Shown: positions 42,446 through 50,093 of the stretch, in pieces
Position numbering within the stretch: the stretch's first letter is position 1
Layout of the letters: each line of letters opens with the position of its first letter
Origin: Streptomyces sp. NRRL S-244
GTDB lineage: Bacteria > Actinomycetota > Actinomycetes > Streptomycetales > Streptomycetaceae
Direction of reading: 5' to 3'
Assembly (NCBI RefSeq): GCF_000717915.1
Contig: NZ_JOCX01000001.1
Location: 1-64,000, forward strand
Length of the DNA stretch: 64,000 bases
Position numbers and translations under genes: made by a program
Notes under the pieces: model-generated
What the model saw: only the letters and a program-made list of their open reading frames with translations
Told to the model about the DNA's origin: nothing
Databases searched by the model: none

Positions 42446-43590
42446 CGCGCACCCCGCAGCAGCGGACGCAGCCGCTCCCAGCCCCGCTCCCGGGCGAAGC
42501 CCCGGGCGGACCAGCGCAGCGCCGGTACGGTGACCACCAGCCCGGCGGCGTCCCGCTCCAGCACGTGCACCTCGGCCACCCGGCGCCGCCCGGCCCGGTC
42601 CCGCACCAGATGGACCACCAGGGTCAGCGCGGCCGCCAACTGGCTGTGCAGGGCGGCCCGGTCGAGCCCCGCGGAGGTCCCGAGCGCCTCCAGCCGGGCC
42701 GGCACGTGCGCGGCGGCATTCGCATGGACCGTGCCGCAGCCGCCTTCGTGACCCGTGTTCAAAGCCGCCAGGAGATCGGCCACTTCCGCGCCCCGGACCT
42801 CGCCGACGACCAGCCGGTCCGGGCGCATCCGCAGCGCTTGGCGGACCAGATCCGCCAGGGTGACCAGGCCCGCGCCCTCCTGGTTGGCCGGCCGGGTCTC
42901 CAGCCGCACCACGTGCGGATGGTCGGGGCGCAGCTCGGCCGAATCCTCGGCCAGGACGATCCGCTCGCCGGGGCCGACCAGCCCCAGCAGGGCGCTGAGC
43001 AGCGTGGTCTTGCCGGTGCCGGTGCCGCCGGAGACGAGGAACGACAGCCGGGCCTCGACCATGTCCCGCAGCAGCCGCTGCCCGCCGGGCGGCAGCGTGC
43101 CCGCCTCGACCAGCTCGTCGAGCGTGAACGCCCTCGGCCGCACCACCCGCAGCGACAGGCAGGCCGAGCCGACCGCCACCGGCGGCAGCACGGCATGCAG
43201 CCGGGTGCCGTCGGGCATCCGGGCATCCGCCCAGGGCCGGGCGTCGTCCAGGCGCCGGCCCGCGACGGCGGCCAGCCGCTGGGCGAGCCTGCGCACGGCC
43301 TCGGCGTCGGCGAAGGTCACCCCGGTCAGCTCCAGCCCGCCGCCGCGGTCCACCCACACCCGGTCCGGGGCGGCCACCAGGACATCGGTGACCTCCGGGT
43401 CGGCGAGCAGCGCTTCCAGCGGGCCGGCGCCGACCAGTTCGGACCGCAACTCGGCGGCCACGCCGAGTACTTCCGCGTCCCCGAGCAGTCGGCCCTGCGC
43501 CCGCAGGGCCGCCGCCACCCGGGCCGGGGTCGGCTCCGCCCCGCTCTCGGCGAGCCGCTGCCGCACCGCGTCGAGGAGTACCGCGCTCAT
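42442..43590 (-). CDS. TadA/CpaF-type pilus assembly ATPase
   Basis: A protein of 382 residues. ATPase features: Walker A SGGTGTGKTTLLSALLG, Asp box (IVLAEDSAELRP), Walker B-like RPDRLVVGEVRGAEVADLL, and His box (ALNTGHEGGCGTVHAN). It drives Flp pilus/secretion. The ATG overlaps the previous stop (ATGA), and the stop overlaps tadB, so the tad genes form one tight operon reading leftwards from 44810. Confidence 0.92.
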   Translation of the reverse strand: MSAVLLDAVRQRLAESGAEPTPARVAAALRAQGRLLGDAEVLGVAAELRSELVGAGPLEALLADPEVTDVLVAAPDRVWVDRGGGLELTGVTFADAEAVRRLAQRLAAVAGRRLDDARPWADARMPDGTRLHAVLPPVAVGSACLSLRVVRPRAFTLDELVEAGTLPPGGQRLLRDMVEARLSFLVSGGTGTGKTTLLSALLGLVGPGERIVLAEDSAELRPDHPHVVRLETRPANQEGAGLVTLADLVRQALRMRPDRLVVGEVRGAEVADLLAALNTGHEGGCGTVHANAAAHVPARLEALGTSAGLDRAALHSQLAAALTLVVHLVRDRAGRRRVAEVHVLERDAAGLVVTVPALRWSARGFARERGWERLRPLLRGAR

Positions 43591-44810
43591 GCCGTCACCC
43601 CCTGGGCGGGGCCGAGCGCCCGCCGCCAGAAGCCGTCGCAGAACCGGGCCAGCGCGCCCCGCCCCTGCCCGCCCGGCGGTTCCCCCTCGGCGACCCGCCC
43701 CGGGAGCCCCACTTCGACCGGAACCTCCCCTGCGAGCGGCACCCCCAGCAGCCCGGCCACCGCCTCGGCGTCGAGCCCGCCCGGACAGCGGCCCCGTACG
43801 ACCACGCGGACGTCCCGGGCCACCATCCGCACTCCGGCCGCGACCCGGCCCGCGGCGGCCACCGCCCGCAACTCGCCCGGCACCACCATCAGCACCAGGT
43901 CCAGCTGCGCCAGTGCCTCGGCCACGGCTTCGTCCACCCGCCGGGGCAGGTCGACCACCACCACCCCGCCCCGGCGGCGCGCGGCGGCCAGCACCGAGCG
44001 CATCGCCGCGGGCGGCACCACCACCCGGTCCCCGCGGTCCCAGCTGAGCACCCGCAGCGCGTGCAGCTCCGGCAGGGACTCCTCCAGGGCGCCGGCGCCC
44101 ACCCGGCCCCGCGAGCCCGCGAAGTCCGGCCAGCGGAGCCCCTCGGCGCTCTCGCCGCCGAGCAGTACGTCCATGCCGCCGCCGAGCGGGTCCCCGTCGA
44201 TGAGGATGGTCCGCTCCCCGGCGCGGGCGGCCCGGAGGGCGAGTGCGCACGCGAGGGTGGAGGCTCCGGCCCCGCCGCTGCCGCCGATCACCCCGACGGC
44301 GAGGGCGGGTTTCCCGGCTCCTTCCACCACATCGGCGATGCGGTCGACGAGCCGGCTCTCGGCGTCGGGGAGCCGGAGCACCTCCTCGGCGCCGATCTCC
44401 ACCGCCCGCTGCCAGACGAGGGGGTCGTCCAGATCCCGGCCGACGAGCAGCACCCCGCCCCGGCGCGGAGCGCCACGCACCCGGCGGGCGGCATCGTCCC
44501 CGACGAGCACGAGCGGCGCGGACTCCCATCCGACGCTCCCGCCCGCCTCCAGGGCGGCTCCGGAACCGCTCTCGCCCCTCCCGCCGCTTCCGCCGCCACC
44601 GCCTCCGCTTTGCTCGGGCACCGCATGGTGCACATGCGGCTCGGCGCCCGCGGCCGCGCACAACCGCAGCAGATCGTCGAGCAGCAGCGGGTCCTCGGTG
44701 ATGATCAGCGGCCGCCCGCCACCGGGCACAGCCCCGCCCGGAGCGCCCAATGGCCTGATTCCGCCTGCTTCCACGCGCTCCGGCACTTCACACGACTTCG
44801 ATCCAGCCAC
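43587..44810 (-). CDS. CpaE/TadZ-like ATPase (septum-site-determining Ssd family)
   Basis: A protein of 407 residues starting at GTG 44810, GCGGAG upstream. The N-terminal third is receiver-like (PLIITEDPLLLDDLLRLCAA); the ATPase has a deviant Walker A GGSGGAGASTLACALALRAA and an ILIDGDPLGGGMDVLLGG segment, as in MinD/ParA relatives. TadZ proteins place the pilus machine at the pole; the mycobacterial homologue Rv3660c (Ssd) affects septation. First gene of the tad operon. Two DnaA-box-like sites lie about 100 bp upstream. Confidence 0.85.
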   Translation of the reverse strand: MAGSKSCEVPERVEAGGIRPLGAPGGAVPGGGRPLIITEDPLLLDDLLRLCAAAGAEPHVHHAVPEQSGGGGGGSGGRGESGSGAALEAGGSVGWESAPLVLVGDDAARRVRGAPRRGGVLLVGRDLDDPLVWQRAVEIGAEEVLRLPDAESRLVDRIADVVEGAGKPALAVGVIGGSGGAGASTLACALALRAARAGERTILIDGDPLGGGMDVLLGGESAEGLRWPDFAGSRGRVGAGALEESLPELHALRVLSWDRGDRVVVPPAAMRSVLAAARRRGGVVVVDLPRRVDEAVAEALAQLDLVLMVVPGELRAVAAAGRVAAGVRMVARDVRVVVRGRCPGGLDAEAVAGLLGVPLAGEVPVEVGLPGRVAEGEPPGGQGRGALARFCDGFWRRALGPAQGVTA

Positions 44811-44911
44811 GATCTCCGCCCCCTTCTCACTGCAAATCCCAGCACCGCGGACTTCGCGGCTGGAATCACCGTGGGGCCATCCGGAAAAAGACGTGGATCT
44901 TGCTCGAAAAC

Positions 44912-44938
44912 TGTGGACAACAGGAGCCCTGTGAATAA
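44912..44938. promoter_or_regulatory. pair of DnaA-box-like 9-mers upstream of the tad operon
   Basis: TGTGGACAA (44912-44920) is the exact reverse complement of TTGTCCACA, and TGTGAATAA (44930-44938) differs from TTATCCACA by one base. They are 18 bp apart in the same orientation, about 100-130 bp before the ssd/cpaE start. The arrangement could bind DnaA; function is inference. Confidence 0.4.
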
Positions 44939-45077
44939 CTCCATCACCCCCACAGGTGAGTTCCAGAGCGCGCTGGAACCACTACGCTCCGTCACGAGTT
45001 GGGAGAAGTGAGGGCCTTCGCCACGCAGGGCCCACCGAGGAAGGAGGGCTGCAGGAATGGTCACTTGGGGCCGAAGG

Positions 45078-45177
45078 CAGGGACGCAAACCGCGTCCGGA
45101 CATGCGACGACCCCCGCCGGGGGGGAGAGCGGGGGTCGTCCCCACGGTCCGACTCGGGGGGGGAGGAGCCAGACCGG
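45078..45177 (-). ncRNA. 6C RNA
   Basis: On the minus strand two hairpins carry long C runs in their loops. Hairpin 1 is GGTCTGGCTC/GAGTCGGACC (45166-45175 and 45146-45155) with loop CTCCCCCCCC. Hairpin 2 is GACGACCCCCGC/GCGGGGGTCGTC (45129-45140 and 45106-45117) with a loop holding seven C. A third stem, GGACGC/GCGTCC (45081-45097), follows. This is the definition of the actinobacterial 6C RNA. Its place between the Rv3660c-like and Rv3661-like genes is exactly that of the mycobacterial B11/6C RNA. It probably pairs with G-rich mRNA starts. The ends are estimated. Confidence 0.9.
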
Positions 45178-45287
45178 GTTAGCACGGTCGCGAACGATCC
45201 GTGACTTCCATGGTGTACCCGAGAGCCTTCTCAGGCAAACCCACGCGCCACACCTTACGCCGAATGGTGGGCGCATATGCTCGGGGC

Positions 45288-46139
45288 GTGGAAATCCAGC
45301 CCTTGCCGCACTCGTCGCCCCGCACCGCAGCCTTCTTCGACCTGGACAAGACGGTCATTGCGAAGTCAAGCACTCTGACGTTCAGCAAGTCCTTCTACCA
45401 GGGCGGCCTCATCAACCGCCGCGCCGTGCTGCGTACCGCCTACACCCAGTTCATCTACCTGGTCGGCGGCGCCGACCACGATCAGATGGAGCGGATGCGT
45501 GAGTACCTGTCCTCCCTCTGCAAGGGGTGGAACGTCCAGCAGGTGCGGGAGATCGTCGCCGAGACCCTGCACGACCTGATCGACCCGCTGATCTACGACG
45601 AGGCCGCCTCCCTGATCGAGGCCCACCACACGGCCGGCCGCGACGTGGTGATCGTGTCGACGTCCGGCGCCGAAGTCGTCGAGCCGATCGGCGAGATGCT
45701 CGGCGCGGACCGGGTCGTCGCGACGCGCATGGTCATCGGCGAGGACGGCTGCTTCACGGGCGAGATCGGGTACTACGCGTACGGGCCGACCAAAGCCGAG
45801 GCGGTGCGGGAGCTCGCGGAGTCCGAGGGGTACGACCTCGCGCGGTGCTACGCGTACAGCGACTCGGTGACGGACATCCCGATGCTGGAGGCGGTCGGGC
45901 ACCCGCACGCCGTCAACCCCGACCGGGCGTTGCGGCGCGAGGCCGTGGCGCGGGAGTGGCCGGTGCTGGTGTTCAACCGGCCGGTGCGGCTGAAGCAGCG
46001 GCTGCCGGGGCTGTCCATGCCGGCGCGGCCGGCGTTGGTGGCCGCGGCGGCGGTGGGGGCGGCTGCCGCCACCGCGGGGCTGGTCTGGTACGCCAGCCGG
46101 CGGCGGGCCAGCGCACTGGCCGCGGCCGCGTCCGCCTGA
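45288..46139 (+). CDS. HAD-IB family hydrolase (SerB/Rv3661-like phosphatase)
   Basis: A protein of 283 residues from the GTG at 45288. HAD motifs: AAFFDLDKTVIAKSSTL (nucleophile Asp), VIVSTSGAEVVEPIGE, and CYAYSDSVTDIPMLEAVG. A C-terminal Ala-rich membrane helix (ALVAAAAVGAAAATAGLVWY) follows. TATGCT lies 6 bp before this GTG, so it may be leaderless; ATG 45264 and GTG 45201 are alternatives. It dephosphorylates a small molecule, by family possibly phosphoserine or a lysophospholipid. Divergent from the 6C RNA. Confidence 0.85.
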   Translation: MEIQPLPHSSPRTAAFFDLDKTVIAKSSTLTFSKSFYQGGLINRRAVLRTAYTQFIYLVGGADHDQMERMREYLSSLCKGWNVQQVREIVAETLHDLIDPLIYDEAASLIEAHHTAGRDVVIVSTSGAEVVEPIGEMLGADRVVATRMVIGEDGCFTGEIGYYAYGPTKAEAVRELAESEGYDLARCYAYSDSVTDIPMLEAVGHPHAVNPDRALRREAVAREWPVLVFNRPVRLKQRLPGLSMPARPALVAAAAVGAAAATAGLVWYASRRRASALAAAASA

Positions 46140-46580
46140 CCCGCCGTACGGCGCCCGCGCCTCACACCCCGACGGGATACCCCAGCGGGGCTTGGGAGGT
46201 CAGCGGGCGCCCGGGCGGGAACGCGCTCTGAGCTGCGGCGACGACGGCTGTCCAGTTCGCCCCACGGTGTCCTGGAAAGTAAAAAAAGTAGGTAGGGGTT
46301 CCGCTTGTCAGCGAAGCGGAGTACAAAGGAGTCAACGGCCCGCGAGACCAAAGAACATCCGAGAGGATCATCTTTAAAACGCAGTAAGGCCCACGGACCG
46401 AAGCATGAACGCCGAGCACCCACGCGACGTCGACCCGTCGATTACGGGCCAGCCGCACCAGGTAACGGGCAAAGCTCCCGGCCTGATGGGCAACCATCGA
46501 GGACGCTTGGTAACTGGGCGTAAATGCCAGCGGCGACACCAAAGCTAGACGGTGTCGCCGCAACCCTGTGCGGGGACCGG
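46140..46580. other. 440-bp convergent gap with low-GC tract, no assured gene
   Basis: About 46255-46530 is clearly lower in GC than its surroundings and contains A/T-rich words (AAAGTAAAAAAAGTAGGTAG, TCTTTAAAAC). A minus-strand frame (about 46162-46500) reads SFARYLVRLARNRRVDVAWV and TYFFYFPGHRGANWTAVVAA but has mixed codon use and no ribosome site. A small hairpin CCGCTT/AAGCGG lies near 46300. Possible foreign remnant or small RNA; nothing is assigned. Confidence 0.5.
46531..46562. terminator. bidirectional hairpin before the Fic-like gene
   Basis: GCGGCGACACC (46531-46541) pairs exactly with GGTGTCGCCGC (46552-46562), loop AAAGCTAGAC. It lies 19 bp past the stop of the minus-strand gene at 46581 and could end transcription from both sides. 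Confidence 0.65.
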
Positions 46581-47402
46581 TTACGCCGCTCCCCGCTGCA
46601 ACGCCTCGCAGACCGCCGTCGACTCGCGGACGCCCAGCTCGATCGCGCGGCCGCAGTGCGCGATCCACGCCGCCATTCCCTCCGCCGTCCCCGAGACGTA
46701 GCCCTCGAAGGCCGCCAGGTACGCGTCCCGGCCCTGCTCCGCATGGCCGACTTCCGCCGGGCAGATCGCCTTCGGGTCCAGACCGCTGTTGATCAGTACG
46801 ATCCGCTCCGCCGCCCGCGCGACCAGCCCGTTGTACGAGCCGAACGGGCGCAGCGCCAGCAGCTCGCCGTGCACCACCGCCGACGTGATCAGCGCCGGGG
46901 CCGAGCCGCCCGCGATGATCAGCCGGGACAGGCCGTCCAGCCGTCCCGCCACCTCGTCCGCGCTCGGCAGCGGCAGGGTGACGAAGGGTTCGTCCACGGG
47001 CTCGCCCGCCAGCCGCGGCCGGCCCACCACGTCACCGTCGGCCGTCGACCCCGACGCCACCAGGTGCAGGCGCGCCAGCACCCGCAGCGGTGACTGGCGC
47101 CAGATGCTCAGCAGTTGCCCGGCCTCCGCCGTCAGGCGCAGCGCCGCGCCCACCGTGCGCGCCTCCGCCTCCGCCCCGAAGTCGGTGCGGCGGCGCACCT
47201 CCTCCAGCGCCCAGTCCGCCCCGGACAGCGCCGCGCTGCCGCGCGCCCCGCGCAGCGCAGCCTCCGAGGTGATCTCCCCACTGCGCCGGCGCATGACCCG
47301 GTGCCCGTAGACCCGGTCCACGGCCTTGCGTACGGAATCCACGGATCCGGCGACGCCCGGGAGCGAACCCAGGGCGGCCAGCGGGTCAGATGCGCTACTC
47401 AT
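46581..47402 (-). CDS. protein with degenerate Fic-like motif (labelled oxidoreductase in some annotations)
   Basis: A protein of 273 residues from the ATG at 47402 (an ATG at 47432 is possible). The C-terminal half has HGELLALRPFGSYNGLVARA, which lines up with the Fic signature HPFx(D/E)GNGRxxR but has Arg for His and lacks the GNGR glycine and arginine, followed by IVLINSGLDP and AYLAAFEGYV as in Fic folds. If Fic-like, AMP transfer by the usual chemistry should be lost. The N-terminal half is helical (WALEEVRRRTDFGAEAEA). Function unknown. No NAD-binding motif supports the oxidoreductase label. Confidence 0.6.
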   Translation of the reverse strand: MSSASDPLAALGSLPGVAGSVDSVRKAVDRVYGHRVMRRRSGEITSEAALRGARGSAALSGADWALEEVRRRTDFGAEAEARTVGAALRLTAEAGQLLSIWRQSPLRVLARLHLVASGSTADGDVVGRPRLAGEPVDEPFVTLPLPSADEVAGRLDGLSRLIIAGGSAPALITSAVVHGELLALRPFGSYNGLVARAAERIVLINSGLDPKAICPAEVGHAEQGRDAYLAAFEGYVSGTAEGMAAWIAHCGRAIELGVRESTAVCEALQRGAA

Positions 47403-47511
47403 AAGTAAGGAGCCTACGCACTGCACCTCCATGGCACCGACCCCTCCTTGGAGTGGTCTTCTTCACTTAGCGGCACCACGCAAAGCGACTGGAGCACTAC
47501 TCTTGGTGAAC

Positions 47512-48600
47512 ATGAAGATCGCTTTCGTGGGAAAGGGCGGCAGCGGCAAGACGACCCTGTCCTCCCTCTTCATCCGCCACCTCGCAGCCAATGAAGCCCC
47601 TGTCGTCGCGGTGGACGCCGACATCAACCAGCACTTGGGCGCCGCGCTCGGACTCGGCGAGGACGAGGCCGCAGCGCTGCCCGCCCTGGGCGCGCACCTG
47701 CCCCTGATCAAGGAGTACCTGCGGGGCTCCAACCCGCGCATCGCCTCCGCCGACACGATGATCAAGACCACCCCGCCCGGCGCCGGATCACGCCTGCTGC
47801 GCGTCTCCGAGGACAACCCGGTGTACGAGGCCTGCGCGCGCACGCTGGTGTTCGACGGGGAGCCCGTGCGGCTGATGGCCACCGGCCCGTTCACCGAGTC
47901 GGACCTCGGGGTCGCCTGCTACCACTCCAAGGTCGGCGCGGTGGAGCTCTGCCTCAACCACCTGGTCGACGGTCCGGACGAGTACGTCGTCGTCGACATG
48001 ACCGCGGGCTCCGACTCCTTCGCCTCGGGCATGTTCACCCGCTTCGACATGACCTTCCTGGTCGCGGAGCCGACCCGCAAGGGCGTCTCCGTCTACCGCC
48101 AGTACAAGGAGTACGCGCGGGACTTCGGGGTCGCGCTCAAGGTCGTCGGCAACAAGGTGCAGGGCACGGACGACATCGAGTTCCTCCAGGACGAGGTCGG
48201 GGAGGACCTGCTCGTCACCGTCGGGCACTCCGACTGGGTACGGGCGATGGAGAAGGGCCGCCCGGCGGCGTTCGAGCTGCTCGAAGCGAGCAACCGGCTC
48301 GCCCTCCAGGCCCTCCAGGACGCGGCCGACGACTCGTACGCCGACCGCGACTGGGACCGGTACACCGCCCAGATGGTCCACTTCCACCTGCGGAACGCGG
48401 AGAGCTGGGGGAACGCCAAGACCGGGGCCGACCTGGCTGCCCAGGTCGACCCCGATTTCGTCCTGCGGGAGAGCGTCGACGGCGGGCCGGCGGGCCGAGA
48501 CCTCGACGGACCGGCGGACCAGGACCTCGACGGGCCGGCCGCCCCCGACCTCGTCAGTCCTCGCTCGAACCCTCTTCGGCCGGCTCCTCAGCCGGCTTGA
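47512..48600 (+). CDS. ParA/CooC-like P-loop ATPase
   Basis: A protein of 362 residues from the ATG at 47512 (a GTG two codons earlier also fits). Walker A FVGKGGSGKTTLSSLFI, then VVAVDADINQHLGAALGL (switch-like) and VVVDMTAGSDSFASGMF. The form with Gly-Lys-Gly-Gly-Ser resembles CooC/NifH-like metal-insertion ATPases more than chromosome ParA. The C-terminus has repeats (AGRDLDGPADQDLDGPAAPD) and overlaps the next convergent gene by 47 bp. It lies in the conserved run before acs. Confidence 0.82.
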   Translation: MKIAFVGKGGSGKTTLSSLFIRHLAANEAPVVAVDADINQHLGAALGLGEDEAAALPALGAHLPLIKEYLRGSNPRIASADTMIKTTPPGAGSRLLRVSEDNPVYEACARTLVFDGEPVRLMATGPFTESDLGVACYHSKVGAVELCLNHLVDGPDEYVVVDMTAGSDSFASGMFTRFDMTFLVAEPTRKGVSVYRQYKEYARDFGVALKVVGNKVQGTDDIEFLQDEVGEDLLVTVGHSDWVRAMEKGRPAAFELLEASNRLALQALQDAADDSYADRDWDRYTAQMVHFHLRNAESWGNAKTGADLAAQVDPDFVLRESVDGGPAGRDLDGPADQDLDGPAAPDLVSPRSNPLRPAPQPA

Positions 48601-49861
48601 CCGCGGGGGCGGCCGGCTTGGCCGGCGGCCCCGCCGTCAGGAACTTCGTCCAGCCCTCCTTGGGCGCCTCGCCGACGTCGAGGCCGCGCATCCACTCCAG
48701 GGTCTTCGGGTCCTGGGCGTCCAGCCAGTCGACCAGCTCGCGGAACGGCACGCAGCGGACCTCCTTCTGCGTGCACATCGACTCGATGGAGTCCTCGACG
48801 GCCTTCATGTACGTGCCGCCGTTCCAGGACTCGAAGTGGTTGCCGATGATCAGCGGCGCGCGGTTGCCCGAGTAGACCCGGTCGAAGGCCTGCTGGAGGC
48901 CCTCGCGCATCTGCTCGCCCCAGTACGCGTGCTGCGAGGGGTCGCCCTGCGTGGTCGTACCGGACTGGTTGACCAGGTAGTTGTAGTCCATGCTCAGCGT
49001 GTCGAAGGCACGGCCCGGCATGGGCACCAGCTGGAGCGGGACGTCCCAGAGCCCGTCCGTCTTCTTCGGCCAGATCTGCTTGCTGATGCCGCTGGAGTCG
49101 TAGCGGAAGCCCATGTCCTTGGCCGCCAGCATGAAGTTCTTCTGGCCCTCGAGGCAGGGGGTGCGGGCGCCGATGAGCTCCTTGTCGTAGTCGAACGGGA
49201 GCGGCTCCATGCCCTTGAGGTCCGGCGTGTTGGTCTTCCAGCTCTTGACGAACGACTTGGCCTGGTTGATCTCGCTCTTCCACTCCGGGACGGACCAGGT
49301 GCCGACGCCGCCGTCGGGGCCGCAGAAGTGGCCGTTGAAGTGGGTGCCGATCTCGTTGCCCTCGAGCCAGGCCCCGCGGACCTGCGCGGCCGTGTCCTTG
49401 ATGCCCTGGAGATCGCCGAAGCCGATGTCGGAGCGGCCGGACTCGTGCTGCGGGGCCGTATAGAGGGAACGTTTCTCCTCCGGGAGCATGTACACGCCGC
49501 TGAGGAAGTACGTCATCCGGGCGTTGTACCTCTTGCCGACCTCGCGGAAGTGCGAGAAGAGCTTCTGGCTGTCCTCGCCGGCCCCGTCCCACGAGAACAC
49601 CACGAACTGCGGCGGCTTCTCGCCGGGCTTCAGCTTCTCCGGCTTCCGCACGTTCGGCTGCGCACCCGTGTACGCCGTCGAGCCGTCGCCGATGAGCCGA
49701 TTGACGCTCCCGGGCGCGGCCTCCGGGGCCGCCGCGCCCTTCTTGCCGTTCGGGCTCCCGGGGGACGGCTTGGCGGGTCCCGAGGTGCTGCACCCGGCGA
49801 CGCCCAGCACCAGCGCCGTGGCGACCAGGCCGCCGGCGATCTTCTTCGTGGCGGCGATCAT
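48554..49861 (-). CDS. polysaccharide deacetylase-like lipoprotein
   Basis: A protein of 435 residues from the ATG at 49861. Signal with lipobox LVLGVAGC, then a Pro/Lys/Ala linker. The catalytic domain reads FVVFSWDGAGEDSQKLFSHF (where the NodB fold has TFDDG), YNARMTYFLSGVYML, and GNEIGTHFNGHFCG (His-x-x-x-His zinc site). The C-terminal tail is Pro/Ala/Glu-rich. It may deacetylate a wall polysaccharide on the outer membrane face; the TFDDG motif is degenerate (FSWDG). It overlaps the ParA-like gene at its 3' end. Confidence 0.8.
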   Translation of the reverse strand: MIAATKKIAGGLVATALVLGVAGCSTSGPAKPSPGSPNGKKGAAAPEAAPGSVNRLIGDGSTAYTGAQPNVRKPEKLKPGEKPPQFVVFSWDGAGEDSQKLFSHFREVGKRYNARMTYFLSGVYMLPEEKRSLYTAPQHESGRSDIGFGDLQGIKDTAAQVRGAWLEGNEIGTHFNGHFCGPDGGVGTWSVPEWKSEINQAKSFVKSWKTNTPDLKGMEPLPFDYDKELIGARTPCLEGQKNFMLAAKDMGFRYDSSGISKQIWPKKTDGLWDVPLQLVPMPGRAFDTLSMDYNYLVNQSGTTTQGDPSQHAYWGEQMREGLQQAFDRVYSGNRAPLIIGNHFESWNGGTYMKAVEDSIESMCTQKEVRCVPFRELVDWLDAQDPKTLEWMRGLDVGEAPKEGWTKFLTAGPPAKPAAPAVKPAEEPAEEGSSED

Positions 49862-50093
49862 CCGTCCACCTCTCCTCGCAGTTCCATCGCGGGTCTTCCG
49901 CGCCGCAACGTCCCATGCGGTCCGCCGTGAAGATGATGTGACAAGCCGTACAAAATGCTTAATCACCCCTGGACGCTAATTTCTAGACCATTTGCCCCCA
50001 TTCCCTATCGCGATCCTTTACTCTCCATTACCTTTCATTTACTGAGTGTTGAGACTCCCGCCGCTTCATCCCTCCGCAGAGGAGACGGGACCT

